This document shows positions 18,846 to 26,748 of a stretch of DNA of 64,000 nt, piece by piece. The position numbers were made by a program, and so were the translations under genes. The stretch lies in the NCBI RefSeq assembly GCF_028290435.1, contig NZ_JAQGJV010000088.1:1-64000 (forward strand). Reading direction: 5' to 3'. Position 1 is the stretch's first letter, and each line of letters begins with the position of its first letter. Source of the DNA: Devosia sp. Lineage in GTDB: Bacteria > Pseudomonadota > Alphaproteobacteria > Rhizobiales > Devosiaceae. The notes beneath the pieces are model-generated. The model searched no databases. It was not told where the DNA came from and saw only the letters and a list, made by a program, of their open reading frames with translations.

Positions 18846-20288
18846 ATGTCGGTGCGTTCCGGCTTCAGGATTGGCATTGTGGCGGGCGTCGCGCTCGCCG
18901 CGCTGTCGGCCCTGCCACTGCTGGCGCAGACCGAGACCCCCGCGCCCGCCACACCGGCACAGGCCGAAACGGCCCCTGTCGCGGGGCCCCCAGCCGCGCC
19001 CCCCACGCCGGCCGCCTCTGAACCCGCCCCTGCTGCTGCCCCGGCGCCTGCCGCCGGCGCTGCGCCCGCCGCTCCTGCCACCACGCCACCCGACGCCGCC
19101 GCCAGCCAGGCCGATCTCGACGCCGTCATCTCCTCCATCAGTCTCAGCAAGGAGCGCTCCGACGCGCTCAAGAAAGAGATCGCCGATATGGAGGGCGATC
19201 GCACCAAGCAGAACGCCGCCCTGATCGCCGCCGCCCAGCGCGTGAAACTGGCCGAAATCGAGGTCGCCGATGTCGAGGAACGCCTGTCCGACCTGATCGT
19301 CTCCGAGCTTGAGGTGCGCGGCCGCCTCGATGGCGCCGATAGCCAGATCGCCAATGTTCTGGCCGCCTTGCAGCGCATCTCCCTCAATCCGCCGCCCGCT
19401 CTCATCGTCGATCCCGACGACGCCCTTGGCTCCGCCCGCAGCGCCATCCTGATCGCCGCCATCGTGCCGCAGTTGCGCGCCAAGGCCGACGCCGTTACTG
19501 CCGATCTCAAGCGCCTCACCGAAATCAAGCAGGCCGCGCTCGATGAGCAATCGGTGCTCGAAGCCAATTATTCCGTGCTCGAAGAAGAGCAATTGCGCAT
19601 CGCCACGTTGATCGTCGCCCGCAAGCAGGGCGTCGCGGTGATGACCACCCAGCTCCAGGCCGAAGAAAAAGACGCCATGGCGCTCGCCGCCCGGGCCACC
19701 TCGCTCAAGGAGCTGATCGACACCCTCGGCCAACGCATGACCAGCGTCTCGACCGCTGCCGCCACCTCCAACTCCGAAGCCGCCGGCGTCGCCATGACCC
19801 CCGCGGCCATCCAGGTCGCCCTCGCCAATACCGCCCGCACCGAACCGGCTTTGCCCTTCGGCCAGGCCAAGGGCTACCTCACCCTGCCCTCCAACGGCGT
19901 CAACGTGGTGGAGTTCGGCGCCGGCGACGGCTATGGGGGCATCAGCCAGGGTCTCTCGGTGGTCACCCGCGCCCAGGCCCAGGTGGTCGCGCCCGCCGAT
20001 GGCTGGGTGCTCTATAAAGGCCCTTACCTCAATTACGGCCAAATCATCATTCTCAATAGCGGCCAGAGCTACACCGTCCTTCTGGCAGGCCTTGATACAG
20101 TGAGCGTCGATATCGGCCAGTTTGTCCTGATGGGCGAGCCCCTGGGCACCATGGGATCACGCACAATTGGCCGCACCGTCACCACCAGTGCTGGCAACTC
20201 CCAGCCGACCCTTTATATAGAACTGCGACACGACAACGCGCCCATCGATCCGACCGGCTGGTGGGCCGCCCCGTCCAAAACGAGCTGA
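18846..20288 (+). CDS. EnvC-like murein hydrolase activator with degenerate LytM domain
   Basis: About 480 residues. A signal peptide (to about L-L-A-Q-T) is followed by a Pro/Ala-rich linker of about 75 residues, a long coiled coil (about 85-260) and a C-terminal LytM/M23 fold. The zinc ligands of active M23 enzymes are absent: the P-H-L-H-F-E motif reads P-T-L-Y-I-E-L-R, and the first His-x3-Asp is also missing. This matches EnvC/LdpF-type proteins, which activate amidases rather than cut peptidoglycan. ATG at 18846 has GGAG five bases upstream. It sits directly before ctpA, a common alphaproteobacterial arrangement. Confidence 0.9.
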   Translation: MSVRSGFRIGIVAGVALAALSALPLLAQTETPAPATPAQAETAPVAGPPAAPPTPAASEPAPAAAPAPAAGAAPAAPATTPPDAAASQADLDAVISSISLSKERSDALKKEIADMEGDRTKQNAALIAAAQRVKLAEIEVADVEERLSDLIVSELEVRGRLDGADSQIANVLAALQRISLNPPPALIVDPDDALGSARSAILIAAIVPQLRAKADAVTADLKRLTEIKQAALDEQSVLEANYSVLEEEQLRIATLIVARKQGVAVMTTQLQAEEKDAMALAARATSLKELIDTLGQRMTSVSTAAATSNSEAAGVAMTPAAIQVALANTARTEPALPFGQAKGYLTLPSNGVNVVEFGAGDGYGGISQGLSVVTRAQAQVVAPADGWVLYKGPYLNYGQIIILNSGQSYTVLLAGLDTVSVDIGQFVLMGEPLGTMGSRTIGRTVTTSAGNSQPTLYIELRHDNAPIDPTGWWAAPSKTS

Positions 20289-20304
20289 GAGTGGATAAAC
20301 CCTG

Positions 20305-21777
20305 ATGCGCTTTCCGACCATTCGCGCCGCCGCAATGACCTTGGCGCTGCTGCTGCCTGCGTCCACCCTCGTTGCCCAGGAGCAGCCGGCTGCGCCCGCA
20401 CCGGCCACCGATCCCGCCGCCCCGGCCCCCGCTCCTGCTGGCGAACCCTCCACTCCCGCCCCCGATCAGGCACCGGACCAGGCCCCAGCGGCCGATCCTG
20501 CACCGGGCGGCGAAGAGCCCGCCCCGACCGCCGCTGAAGCCGCCGCCGCTCCGCGCGATCCGCTCCAGGTCTATTCGGACCTCAACCTGTTTGGCGAAAT
20601 CTTCGACCGTATCCGCGCCGAATATGTCGATCCGCCGGATGAGCAGAAGCTGATCCGCGCCGCCATCCAAGGTATGCTGACTTCGCTGGATCCCCATTCC
20701 GGCTATCTGCCGCCGGCCGATTACGACGCCATGCGCGAGGATACTTCGGGCGAATTCGGCGGCCTCGGCATTGAGGTCACCATGGAAGAGGGCGTCATCA
20801 AAGTCGTCTCGCCCATCGATGATACTCCCGCCGCCAAGGCCGGCATCCTGTCCAACGACTTGATCGTCAAGCTCGACGACATCGAAGTGCAGGGCATGAC
20901 GCTCGACGCCGCGGTCGACAAGATGCGCGGCCCGCTCGGCAGCTCCATCAAGGTCACCGTGATGCGCGAAGGCGTGGCGGACCCGATCGATTTCACCTTG
21001 CAGCGCGCCACCATCGCCATGCAGGCCGTCAAGTGGTCGATGGAAGGCGATGTCGCCGTGTTGCGCCTGTCGCGCTTCTCCGAACAAGCCTTTGTGGGCA
21101 TCGAAAAGGCCATCAAGCGCATCTATGCCGATCGCAAGGATGTGCCGCCCAAGGGCATCATTTTGGATCTGCGCAACAATCCGGGCGGTCTGGTCGACCA
21201 GGCCGTGTTCGTCTCCGACGCCTTCCTCAAGCAGGGTGCCGTGGTGCTGACTCGCGGCCGCCTGCCGGCCGAAAGTGCCCGCTATGACGCCCAGCCCGAT
21301 GCGCTCGACGCCTTGATCGCCGATGTGCCGCTGGTGGTGCTGATCAATGGGGGTTCCGCTTCCGCCTCCGAGATCGTCGCCGGTGCCCTGCAGGACCACA
21401 AGCGCGCCACCCTCATCGGTAGCCGCTCGTTCGGCAAGGGGAGCGTGCAGTCGATCATCTCGCTCGGCCCCGATGGCGCCATGCGCCTGACCACGGCGCG
21501 CTACTACACGCCGAACAACCGCTCGATCCAGGCCCTCGGCATCCAGCCCGATATCGCCATCCAGGAAGTCGTGCCCGCTGAATTCCAGGGCAAGGACACT
21601 ATCGTTGGCGAAGCCGGGCTTGCCGGCCACATCACCATTGCGGGCCAGGAAGAAACCACGGCTGGCTCCTCGGTCTACGTGGCGCCCGAAAAGGCCGACG
21701 ATACCCAGTTGCAATATGCCATCCGCCTGATCGACGGCAAGGAGACCGACCCGGCCTTCCCCGCCAAGGGCGACTAA
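20305..21777 (+). CDS. ctpA: Carboxyl-terminal processing protease (S41)
   Basis: A 490-residue periplasmic serine protease. A signal peptide ends near V-A-Q, then a Pro/Ala/Asp-rich linker of about 60 residues. Next are the N-terminal helical region (S-L-D-P-H-S-G-Y-L), a PDZ domain (about 150-235, G-L-G-I-E-V), and the catalytic domain with Ser in N-G-G-S-A-S-A-S-E-I and Lys in S-F-G-K-G-S-V-Q. It likely processes envelope proteins and may be linked to peptidoglycan hydrolase turnover. The linker resembles that of the EnvC-like neighbour. Confidence 0.95.
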   Translation: MRFPTIRAAAMTLALLLPASTLVAQEQPAAPAPATDPAAPAPAPAGEPSTPAPDQAPDQAPAADPAPGGEEPAPTAAEAAAAPRDPLQVYSDLNLFGEIFDRIRAEYVDPPDEQKLIRAAIQGMLTSLDPHSGYLPPADYDAMREDTSGEFGGLGIEVTMEEGVIKVVSPIDDTPAAKAGILSNDLIVKLDDIEVQGMTLDAAVDKMRGPLGSSIKVTVMREGVADPIDFTLQRATIAMQAVKWSMEGDVAVLRLSRFSEQAFVGIEKAIKRIYADRKDVPPKGIILDLRNNPGGLVDQAVFVSDAFLKQGAVVLTRGRLPAESARYDAQPDALDALIADVPLVVLINGGSASASEIVAGALQDHKRATLIGSRSFGKGSVQSIISLGPDGAMRLTTARYYTPNNRSIQALGIQPDIAIQEVVPAEFQGKDTIVGEAGLAGHITIAGQEETTAGSSVYVAPEKADDTQLQYAIRLIDGKETDPAFPAKGD

Positions 21778-21817
21778 AGCAACGAGCTTTCTGCCGAACT
21801 CGCTCCCTCCGCGTCGT

Positions 21818-21925
21818 CACCACCGGGCCTGTCCCGGTGGTCCAGGGCGCGCGGCAACATGGCTGGATTGCCCGGCCAGCCGGGCAATGACGGCAATCCG
21901 GGTTCGGGCGCCCTTGAACCCGCGA
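21818..21925. repeat. Palindromic intergenic element (CACCGGG...CCCGGTG type)
   Basis: Stem-loops at 21821-21839 (CACCGGG/CCCGGTG) and 21868-21887 (TTGCCCGG/CCGGGCAA) are arranged as an inverted pair, with GGTCCAG on one side and CTGGATTG on the other. A third stem (GGGTTC/GAACCC) follows near 21900-21920. Such paired units are common intergenic repeats in Hyphomicrobiales. It may also end transcription of ctpA. Confidence 0.65.
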
Positions 21926-22024
21926 TGCTCTAAGCCCAAGCCGGTCTGTGTTATGTTTTGAGGGGATGAAGCCGGTGATTCGCCGCCTCTTCCCTTCACT
22001 ATCTGAACCCCCGTGGGACCCCCA

Positions 22025-23137
22025 ATGGCCAATGATCTCAGCACGCCGCTGACCAGCCGCAAACGCAAACCCAGTTCGGGCAAGCCGCGCAGCTTCCCAT
22101 TGGCCCGCGTTCTGCTGGGGGTCATCGTTCTGGCGGTCGGCGGCTTCGTGGCGCGCCTGATGCTGGTCGACGATCCCGATGGCGGCCGCCCCACCGAAGA
22201 GGTGAGCATCACCTCCACCCGCAACGGCAATGCGCTGGCCAATGATGTCGCCACCGGCCCGGTCACCATCACGGCCGACCCGCAGCAATATCCGGCCGGC
22301 GAGGCGCCGCTGACCCCACTGGCGCCCACCGCCTCCACCGGCGATCCCTACGCCGCCCTGCCCGATTTCAGCGAAGAAACCGCCAACGGCCCGATTCCGC
22401 GCATCTCCACCACGGGCGAAACCCCGTTCAAGACCTATTCGACGCCGCTCGCCACGCCCCTCGCGCCCGGCAAGCCCGCCATCGCCATCATCGTCACGGG
22501 CCTGGGCATCAACGAGCAGGGCTCGCTCGATGCCATCGACCAGCTTCCCCAAGCCGTGACCCTAGCCTTCGCGCCTTATGGCAAGACCCTGCAGTCGACC
22601 GTCTCGGCCGCCCGCTCAAGCGGCCATGAAGTGCTGCTCGAAGTCCCGCTCGAACCTTTCGATTATCCGCAGAACGATCCCGGCCCGCAGACCCTGCTCA
22701 CCGGCGAGCAGCCGCGCGCCAATCTCGACAAGTTGTTCTGGCTGATGGCGCGCTTCGGCGGCTATGTGGGCCTGATCAACAATATGGGCGCGCGCTTCAC
22801 CGCCTCGGCCGCCGACTTCTCCCCGGTGATGGAGGAATTGGGCTCGCGCGGTCTGGGCTATGTGGACGACGGCTCGTCCAATCGCTCGCTGGCCCCCCAG
22901 CTTGCCGCCGGCAACAAGGTGCCGTTTACCCGCGCTGACCTGGTGATCGACACCAATCCGGCCCGCACACCCATACTCGCTGCGCTTGGCAGCCTTGAGG
23001 CCAAGGCACTGCAGAATGGTTCAGCTATTGGTATTGTGAGCGCCCTGCCCATATCAGTGCAAAGCGTGGCCGAGTGGTCGCGCGAGCTGGAGGCGAAGGG
23101 CATTACGCTCGTCCCCATCAGCGCCCTGATGAAATAG
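22025..23137 (+). CDS. Divergent polysaccharide deacetylase family protein (YibQ-like)
   Basis: About 370 residues. A single membrane anchor near residues 25-45 (R-V-L-L-G-V-I-V-L-A-V-G-G-F) is followed by a low-complexity linker and the DUF610 domain: P-A-I-A-I-I-V-T-G-L-G-I-N at its start and N-N-M-G-A-R-F-T in the middle. The family has the deacetylase fold but generally lacks the full metal-binding set, so activity is uncertain. It follows envC-like and ctpA, as in many relatives, supporting a cell-wall role. Confidence 0.9.
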   Translation: MANDLSTPLTSRKRKPSSGKPRSFPLARVLLGVIVLAVGGFVARLMLVDDPDGGRPTEEVSITSTRNGNALANDVATGPVTITADPQQYPAGEAPLTPLAPTASTGDPYAALPDFSEETANGPIPRISTTGETPFKTYSTPLATPLAPGKPAIAIIVTGLGINEQGSLDAIDQLPQAVTLAFAPYGKTLQSTVSAARSSGHEVLLEVPLEPFDYPQNDPGPQTLLTGEQPRANLDKLFWLMARFGGYVGLINNMGARFTASAADFSPVMEELGSRGLGYVDDGSSNRSLAPQLAAGNKVPFTRADLVIDTNPARTPILAALGSLEAKALQNGSAIGIVSALPISVQSVAEWSRELEAKGITLVPISALMK

Positions 23138-23150
23138 AAAGCCGTTCGCC

Positions 23151-23687
23151 ATGTCCGCACGCCCCGCTCGTGAAGCCTTGCCCTATCGTGATTGCGCGGG
23201 GATTGCCGTCTTTAACGCCCAGGGCAATGTGTTCATCGGCCGCCGCAAGTCCGAGGGAAATCCTGAAGCCAGCGCCGAGCATGGCGCGCCCTGGCAAATG
23301 CCCCAAGGCGGCATCGACAGGGGCGAGGACCCACTGAAGGCCGCATTGCGCGAGCTACACGAGGAAACCAATATTTCCTCGGTGAGCCTCCTCGCCGAAG
23401 CCCCCGAATGGATTTACTACGACCTGCCCGATGACGAGCTGGGCGTCGCCCTCAAGGGCAAGTATCGGGGCCAGCGCCAGCGCTGGTTCGCCTTCGCCTT
23501 CACCGGCAATGACAACGAAATCGATGTGCTGACCCCCGGCGGCGGCAAGCACCCCGCCGAATTCGATGCCTGGCGCTGGGAACGCCTCAGCCGCACCCCC
23601 GCCCTTATCGTCCCCTTCAAGAAAGACGCCTACGACAAAGTCGTCGCCGCCTTCTCCGACATCCCCCAGCGGTTTACCCACGCCTGA
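23151..23687 (+). CDS. rppH: RNA pyrophosphohydrolase (Nudix)
   Basis: A 178-residue Nudix hydrolase that removes pyrophosphate from mRNA 5' ends to start decay. The Nudix box is complete: G-G-I-D-R-G-E-D-P-L-K-A-A-L-R-E-L-H-E-E-T. Family features Y-R-D-C-A-G-I and W-Q-M-P-Q-G-G precede it, and Q-R-Q-R-W-F-A-F follows. The start lies 13 bases after yibQ. Confidence 0.94.
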   Translation: MSARPAREALPYRDCAGIAVFNAQGNVFIGRRKSEGNPEASAEHGAPWQMPQGGIDRGEDPLKAALRELHEETNISSVSLLAEAPEWIYYDLPDDELGVALKGKYRGQRQRWFAFAFTGNDNEIDVLTPGGGKHPAEFDAWRWERLSRTPALIVPFKKDAYDKVVAAFSDIPQRFTHA

Positions 23688-23705
23688 GGCGACGCACTTT
23701 CTTCA

Positions 23706-23752
23706 CCTCTCCCTTTGGGGGAGAGGTCGACCCTCTCGGGTCGGGTGAGGGG
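23706..23752. repeat. Palindromic element (CCTCTCCC type) after rppH
   Basis: CCTCTCCC (23706-23713) pairs with GGGAGAGG (23719-23726), followed by a second stem CGACCC/GGGTCG (23728-23743) and GTGAGGGGG. It is a different family from the 140-bp elements and probably also ends the rppH transcript. Confidence 0.7.
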
Positions 23753-23790
23753 GCCTTGCTTTGATCTTGGCCGACGATCGCTCATCCAGT

Positions 23791-23845
23791 AGACCTCATG
23801 GTGAGGTGCGCGTGAAACGCGCCTCGAACCACGAAGGTCGTGGTA
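23791..23845. repeat. Triple-hairpin intergenic repeat (CCTCATGGTGAGG type)
   Basis: Three successive small inverted repeats are seen: CCTCA/TGAGG, GCGCG/CGCGC around TGAAA, and CCACGA/TCGTGG. This composite unit resembles a dispersed repeat common in rhizobial and related genomes. It ends about 18 bases before the racemase start, so it lies in that gene's leader. Confidence 0.6.
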
Positions 23846-23862
23846 CCTAGGGCGGAACAACC

Positions 23863-24549
23863 ATGAAAACCATCGGCCTCATCGGCGGCATGAGCTGGGA
23901 ATCCACCGCCCACTATTACCGCGTGCTCAATCATGAAACCGCATCCCGCCTCGGCGGCCTGCACTCGGCCCCGCTCCTGATCCATTCAGTGGACTTCGCC
24001 CCCATCGCCGCCATGCAATCGGCCGGTGACTGGGACGGCGCCGGCGCTATCCTCGCCCAAAGCGCCAAGACCCTGGTTGCCGCCGGCGCCGAGATCATCG
24101 GCCTCGCCACCAACACCATGCACATCGTCGCCGATACCATCACCGCCGGCCTCGACGCCCCGTTCGTGCACATCGCTGATCCCACCAGCGACGCCCTGCT
24201 TGCCGATGGCTTCGACACCGTCGGCCTGCTCGGCACACGCTTCACCATGGAAATGGGCTTTTACCGCGAGCGCCTCTACGCTCGTGGCCTCAAGGTCCTC
24301 ATTCCGGAGGTCGGCCGCACCAACCTCAACGGTATCATCTACGAAGAACTCTGCCTCGGCATCATCCGCGAGCAATCGCGAACCATCTATATCGACGCCA
24401 TCGCCCAGCTCGCCGCCCGCGGCGCCCAGGCCGTCATCCTCGGCTGCACCGAAATTGGCATGCTGATCGACGACAGCACCAGCCCCCTGCCGGTCTATGA
24501 CACCACCGACCTTCACGCCAAAGCCCTGGTGGCGGCGGCGTTGGCTTAG
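23863..24549 (+). CDS. Aspartate/glutamate racemase family protein (YgeA-type)
   Basis: A 228-residue PLP-independent racemase. The N-terminus K-T-I-G-L-I-G-G-M-S-W-E-S-T and H-S-V-D-F are very close to E. coli YgeA, a broad-specificity amino-acid racemase. The first catalytic position is Thr (A-T-N-T-M-H) and the second is Cys (G-C-T-E-I), the Thr/Cys pair of the YgeA branch rather than the Cys/Cys pair of classical Asp racemase. It stands alone between two repeat clusters. Confidence 0.88.
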   Translation: MKTIGLIGGMSWESTAHYYRVLNHETASRLGGLHSAPLLIHSVDFAPIAAMQSAGDWDGAGAILAQSAKTLVAAGAEIIGLATNTMHIVADTITAGLDAPFVHIADPTSDALLADGFDTVGLLGTRFTMEMGFYRERLYARGLKVLIPEVGRTNLNGIIYEELCLGIIREQSRTIYIDAIAQLAARGAQAVILGCTEIGMLIDDSTSPLPVYDTTDLHAKALVAAALA

Positions 24550-24577
24550 GCGACTTAGCTCGCCATCCGCTTATTGA

Positions 24578-24716
24578 GAGCCCCGATCTGGTCCCCTCCC
24601 CCCTTGAGGGGAGGGTTAGGGTGGGGGGAACTATCCCTAAGAGTGGAGCTTGGCTCAGCGAGGCGCCATTCCCGTGGCGCTCCCCCACCCCGACCCTCCC
24701 CTCAAGGGGGAGGGGA
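24578..24716. repeat. REP/BIME-like palindromic element, copy 3 (long form)
   Basis: The left arm (about 24593-24627) and right arm (about 24680-24715) are inverted copies of each other, each with CCCTCCCC...GGGGAGGG and a GGGTGGGGG box. The core has AAGAGTGGAG. The left flank GAGAGCCCCGATC-T-GGT matches copy 2 with one difference. It lies between the convergent racemase and chemoreceptor genes. Confidence 0.85.
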
Positions 24717-24724
24717 AGAAAGTC

Positions 24725-26638
24725 CTAAGCTGCGCGCCTCATCCGCCCACCCTGGGCATTGCCCAGCTTGAACACATCCACCACCCGATCCAGCTCGACG
24801 GCCTGCGCCTCGGTCTGCTCGATCGCCGCATTGGTTTGCTCCACCAGCGCCGCATTATGCTGGGTCATCTCGTCCATGGTGCGCACCGCTACGGTCACTT
24901 CCTCGATCGAGGAAGCCTGCTCGCGGCTGGCCCGGGCGATAGCGTCCAGCGCCTGGTGATTGTCGCGCACCGCCGACAGCATCTGCACCAGCTTGCCCGC
25001 CGCGTCCGAGACGAGCTTGGAGCCGCCCGCCACTTCCTGCGCGCTCTGTTCGATCAACAGCTTGACGTCCGCCGACGCACTGGCCGCCGATTGCGCCAGC
25101 CGCCGCACTTCCACCGCCACCACCGCAAAGCCCTTGCCCGCATCCCCAGCCCGCGCCGCTTCCACCGAGGCGTTCAGCGCCAACAGGTTCGTCTGGAAGG
25201 CAATGTCGTCGATCATGCCGATGATGTTGGAAATCTTGCCCGAACTCTGGGTGATCCGCTCCATCGCCTCGGTGGCCTTGGCCATCACCACGCCGCCCTC
25301 TTCGGCGGTGCGCGCCGTATTGCCGGCCTGCTTGCTGGCCATTTCGGCCTTGCCGGCATTGTCCATCACCGTGCCCGACAATTGCTCGATCGCCGCCGAA
25401 GTCTCCTCGATCGTCGCCGCCTGCTTGGTGGTACGTTCGCTCAAGTCATTGGCCCCCGACAGGATTTCCCCCGTCGCGGTCTTGAGCGCTTCCGAGGTGG
25501 TCTTGAGCTGGGTGACGATCTCGGTCAGCCGGTCGGCCACCGCATTGGTGTCGCCCTTGAGCTTGCCGAACGCGCCCTTGTATTCGCCCATCACCCGGCG
25601 ATCCAGTTCCGCCCGCGCGATCGCGGCCAACACGCCGCTGGTCTCGGCCAGCCCCGTATCCACCGTCGCGACCAGGAGGTTAACCGCCTCGGCCACCGCG
25701 CTCAGTTCGCCATCCGCAAAAACCGTTTCCAGCCGCCGCGACAGGTCGCCCGCCGCCGCCGCGCCCACCACTTCGGCGAGACTGCGATTGAGATTGGCCG
25801 ATTCTGCCGCCCGCTGTGCGTCGAGCCTGGCGCTTGCTTCGGCGCTCGAGGTCAGCTCGGCCCGGCTGCGCAAGGCTTCGGCAAACACCCTGAGCGCCCC
25901 GGCCATCGCGCCGATCTCGTCGATCGCCTGCTTGTCATTCGCTGTGACCGACAGGTCACCCTCGACCAGCCGGCCCATGCTTGCCGTCATGCCCACCAGC
26001 GGCCGGGTCACGAACTTGCCGCTCAGCAGCACCAGCATCAGCACCAGCAGCCCGATCAGCCCGGCACCCACCCAACTGGTGACGCTCGACAGCAATCCCA
26101 CCGCACTGGCGGCCACGGTGGCACGGGCATTGTCCCCTTCGATCGTATCGGACACATCCGACATGCCGGTTTCCAGCGTTCCAAACGCCGCCTCGAAGGC
26201 CGGAAGTTGCGCCTCGGCATCGGCGACCTTGCCGGCACTGGCCAGCCCCACCAGCGTTTCGGCACTGGTGATATAGCCATCCAGTGGCACCGCAATGGCG
26301 TCGAGCGCGCTGCGAATATCGGCCGGCAGGTCAAGATCGCCCTGCGCATCGATGGCGGTGTGGAAGGCCTGCGAATATTCGGTCAATTCGCTCGTCGTCT
26401 CGGCCGCCATGGCCGTATCGGCAGCCAGTGCCGCATAGAGCGAGCGATAGACCACGCCCCGCATCGCGTCATGCATCATGTCGGCGGTCATCTGCTCGCG
26501 CATCGACACCATTAGCACCGAGGACGCCTCGCCCGCCTTGACGAAGGCATTGCCCACGTAAAAGCTCGAACCCGACATCAGCGCGCCAGTCAGCAAGACC
26601 GCGCCCGACAGGCACGCAACCATCGTTGCAAATTTCAT
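24725..26638 (-). CDS. Methyl-accepting chemotaxis protein 1 (four-helix sensor type)
   Basis: A 637-residue chemoreceptor. TM1 is about 5-27, the helical periplasmic sensor about 28-185, and TM2 about 187-207. HAMP follows (207-260), then a second HAMP-like segment, and the signalling coiled coil to the end. The tip that binds CheA/CheW is present ([17 protein letters not shown]). No C-terminal CheR-docking pentapeptide; it ends R-M-R-R-A-A. The sensor is helical and lacks a Cache fold, so the ligand class cannot be guessed. It is the last of three receptors on this strand. Confidence 0.93.
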   Translation of the reverse strand: MKFATMVACLSGAVLLTGALMSGSSFYVGNAFVKAGEASSVLMVSMREQMTADMMHDAMRGVVYRSLYAALAADTAMAAETTSELTEYSQAFHTAIDAQGDLDLPADIRSALDAIAVPLDGYITSAETLVGLASAGKVADAEAQLPAFEAAFGTLETGMSDVSDTIEGDNARATVAASAVGLLSSVTSWVGAGLIGLLVLMLVLLSGKFVTRPLVGMTASMGRLVEGDLSVTANDKQAIDEIGAMAGALRVFAEALRSRAELTSSAEASARLDAQRAAESANLNRSLAEVVGAAAAGDLSRRLETVFADGELSAVAEAVNLLVATVDTGLAETSGVLAAIARAELDRRVMGEYKGAFGKLKGDTNAVADRLTEIVTQLKTTSEALKTATGEILSGANDLSERTTKQAATIEETSAAIEQLSGTVMDNAGKAEMASKQAGNTARTAEEGGVVMAKATEAMERITQSSGKISNIIGMIDDIAFQTNLLALNASVEAARAGDAGKGFAVVAVEVRRLAQSAASASADVKLLIEQSAQEVAGGSKLVSDAAGKLVQMLSAVRDNHQALDAIARASREQASSIEEVTVAVRTMDEMTQHNAALVEQTNAAIEQTEAQAVELDRVVDVFKLGNAQGGRMRRAA

Positions 26639-26748
26639 GTCGCAGCTACCTCTATTGCTGGCAGCCCGAAGTGAAATTCAGGCCTTGCGAATAATGTACA
26701 GCGCGGAACTTAATGAAGTCGTAACCATACTTACTCGACCCGCCAGTC

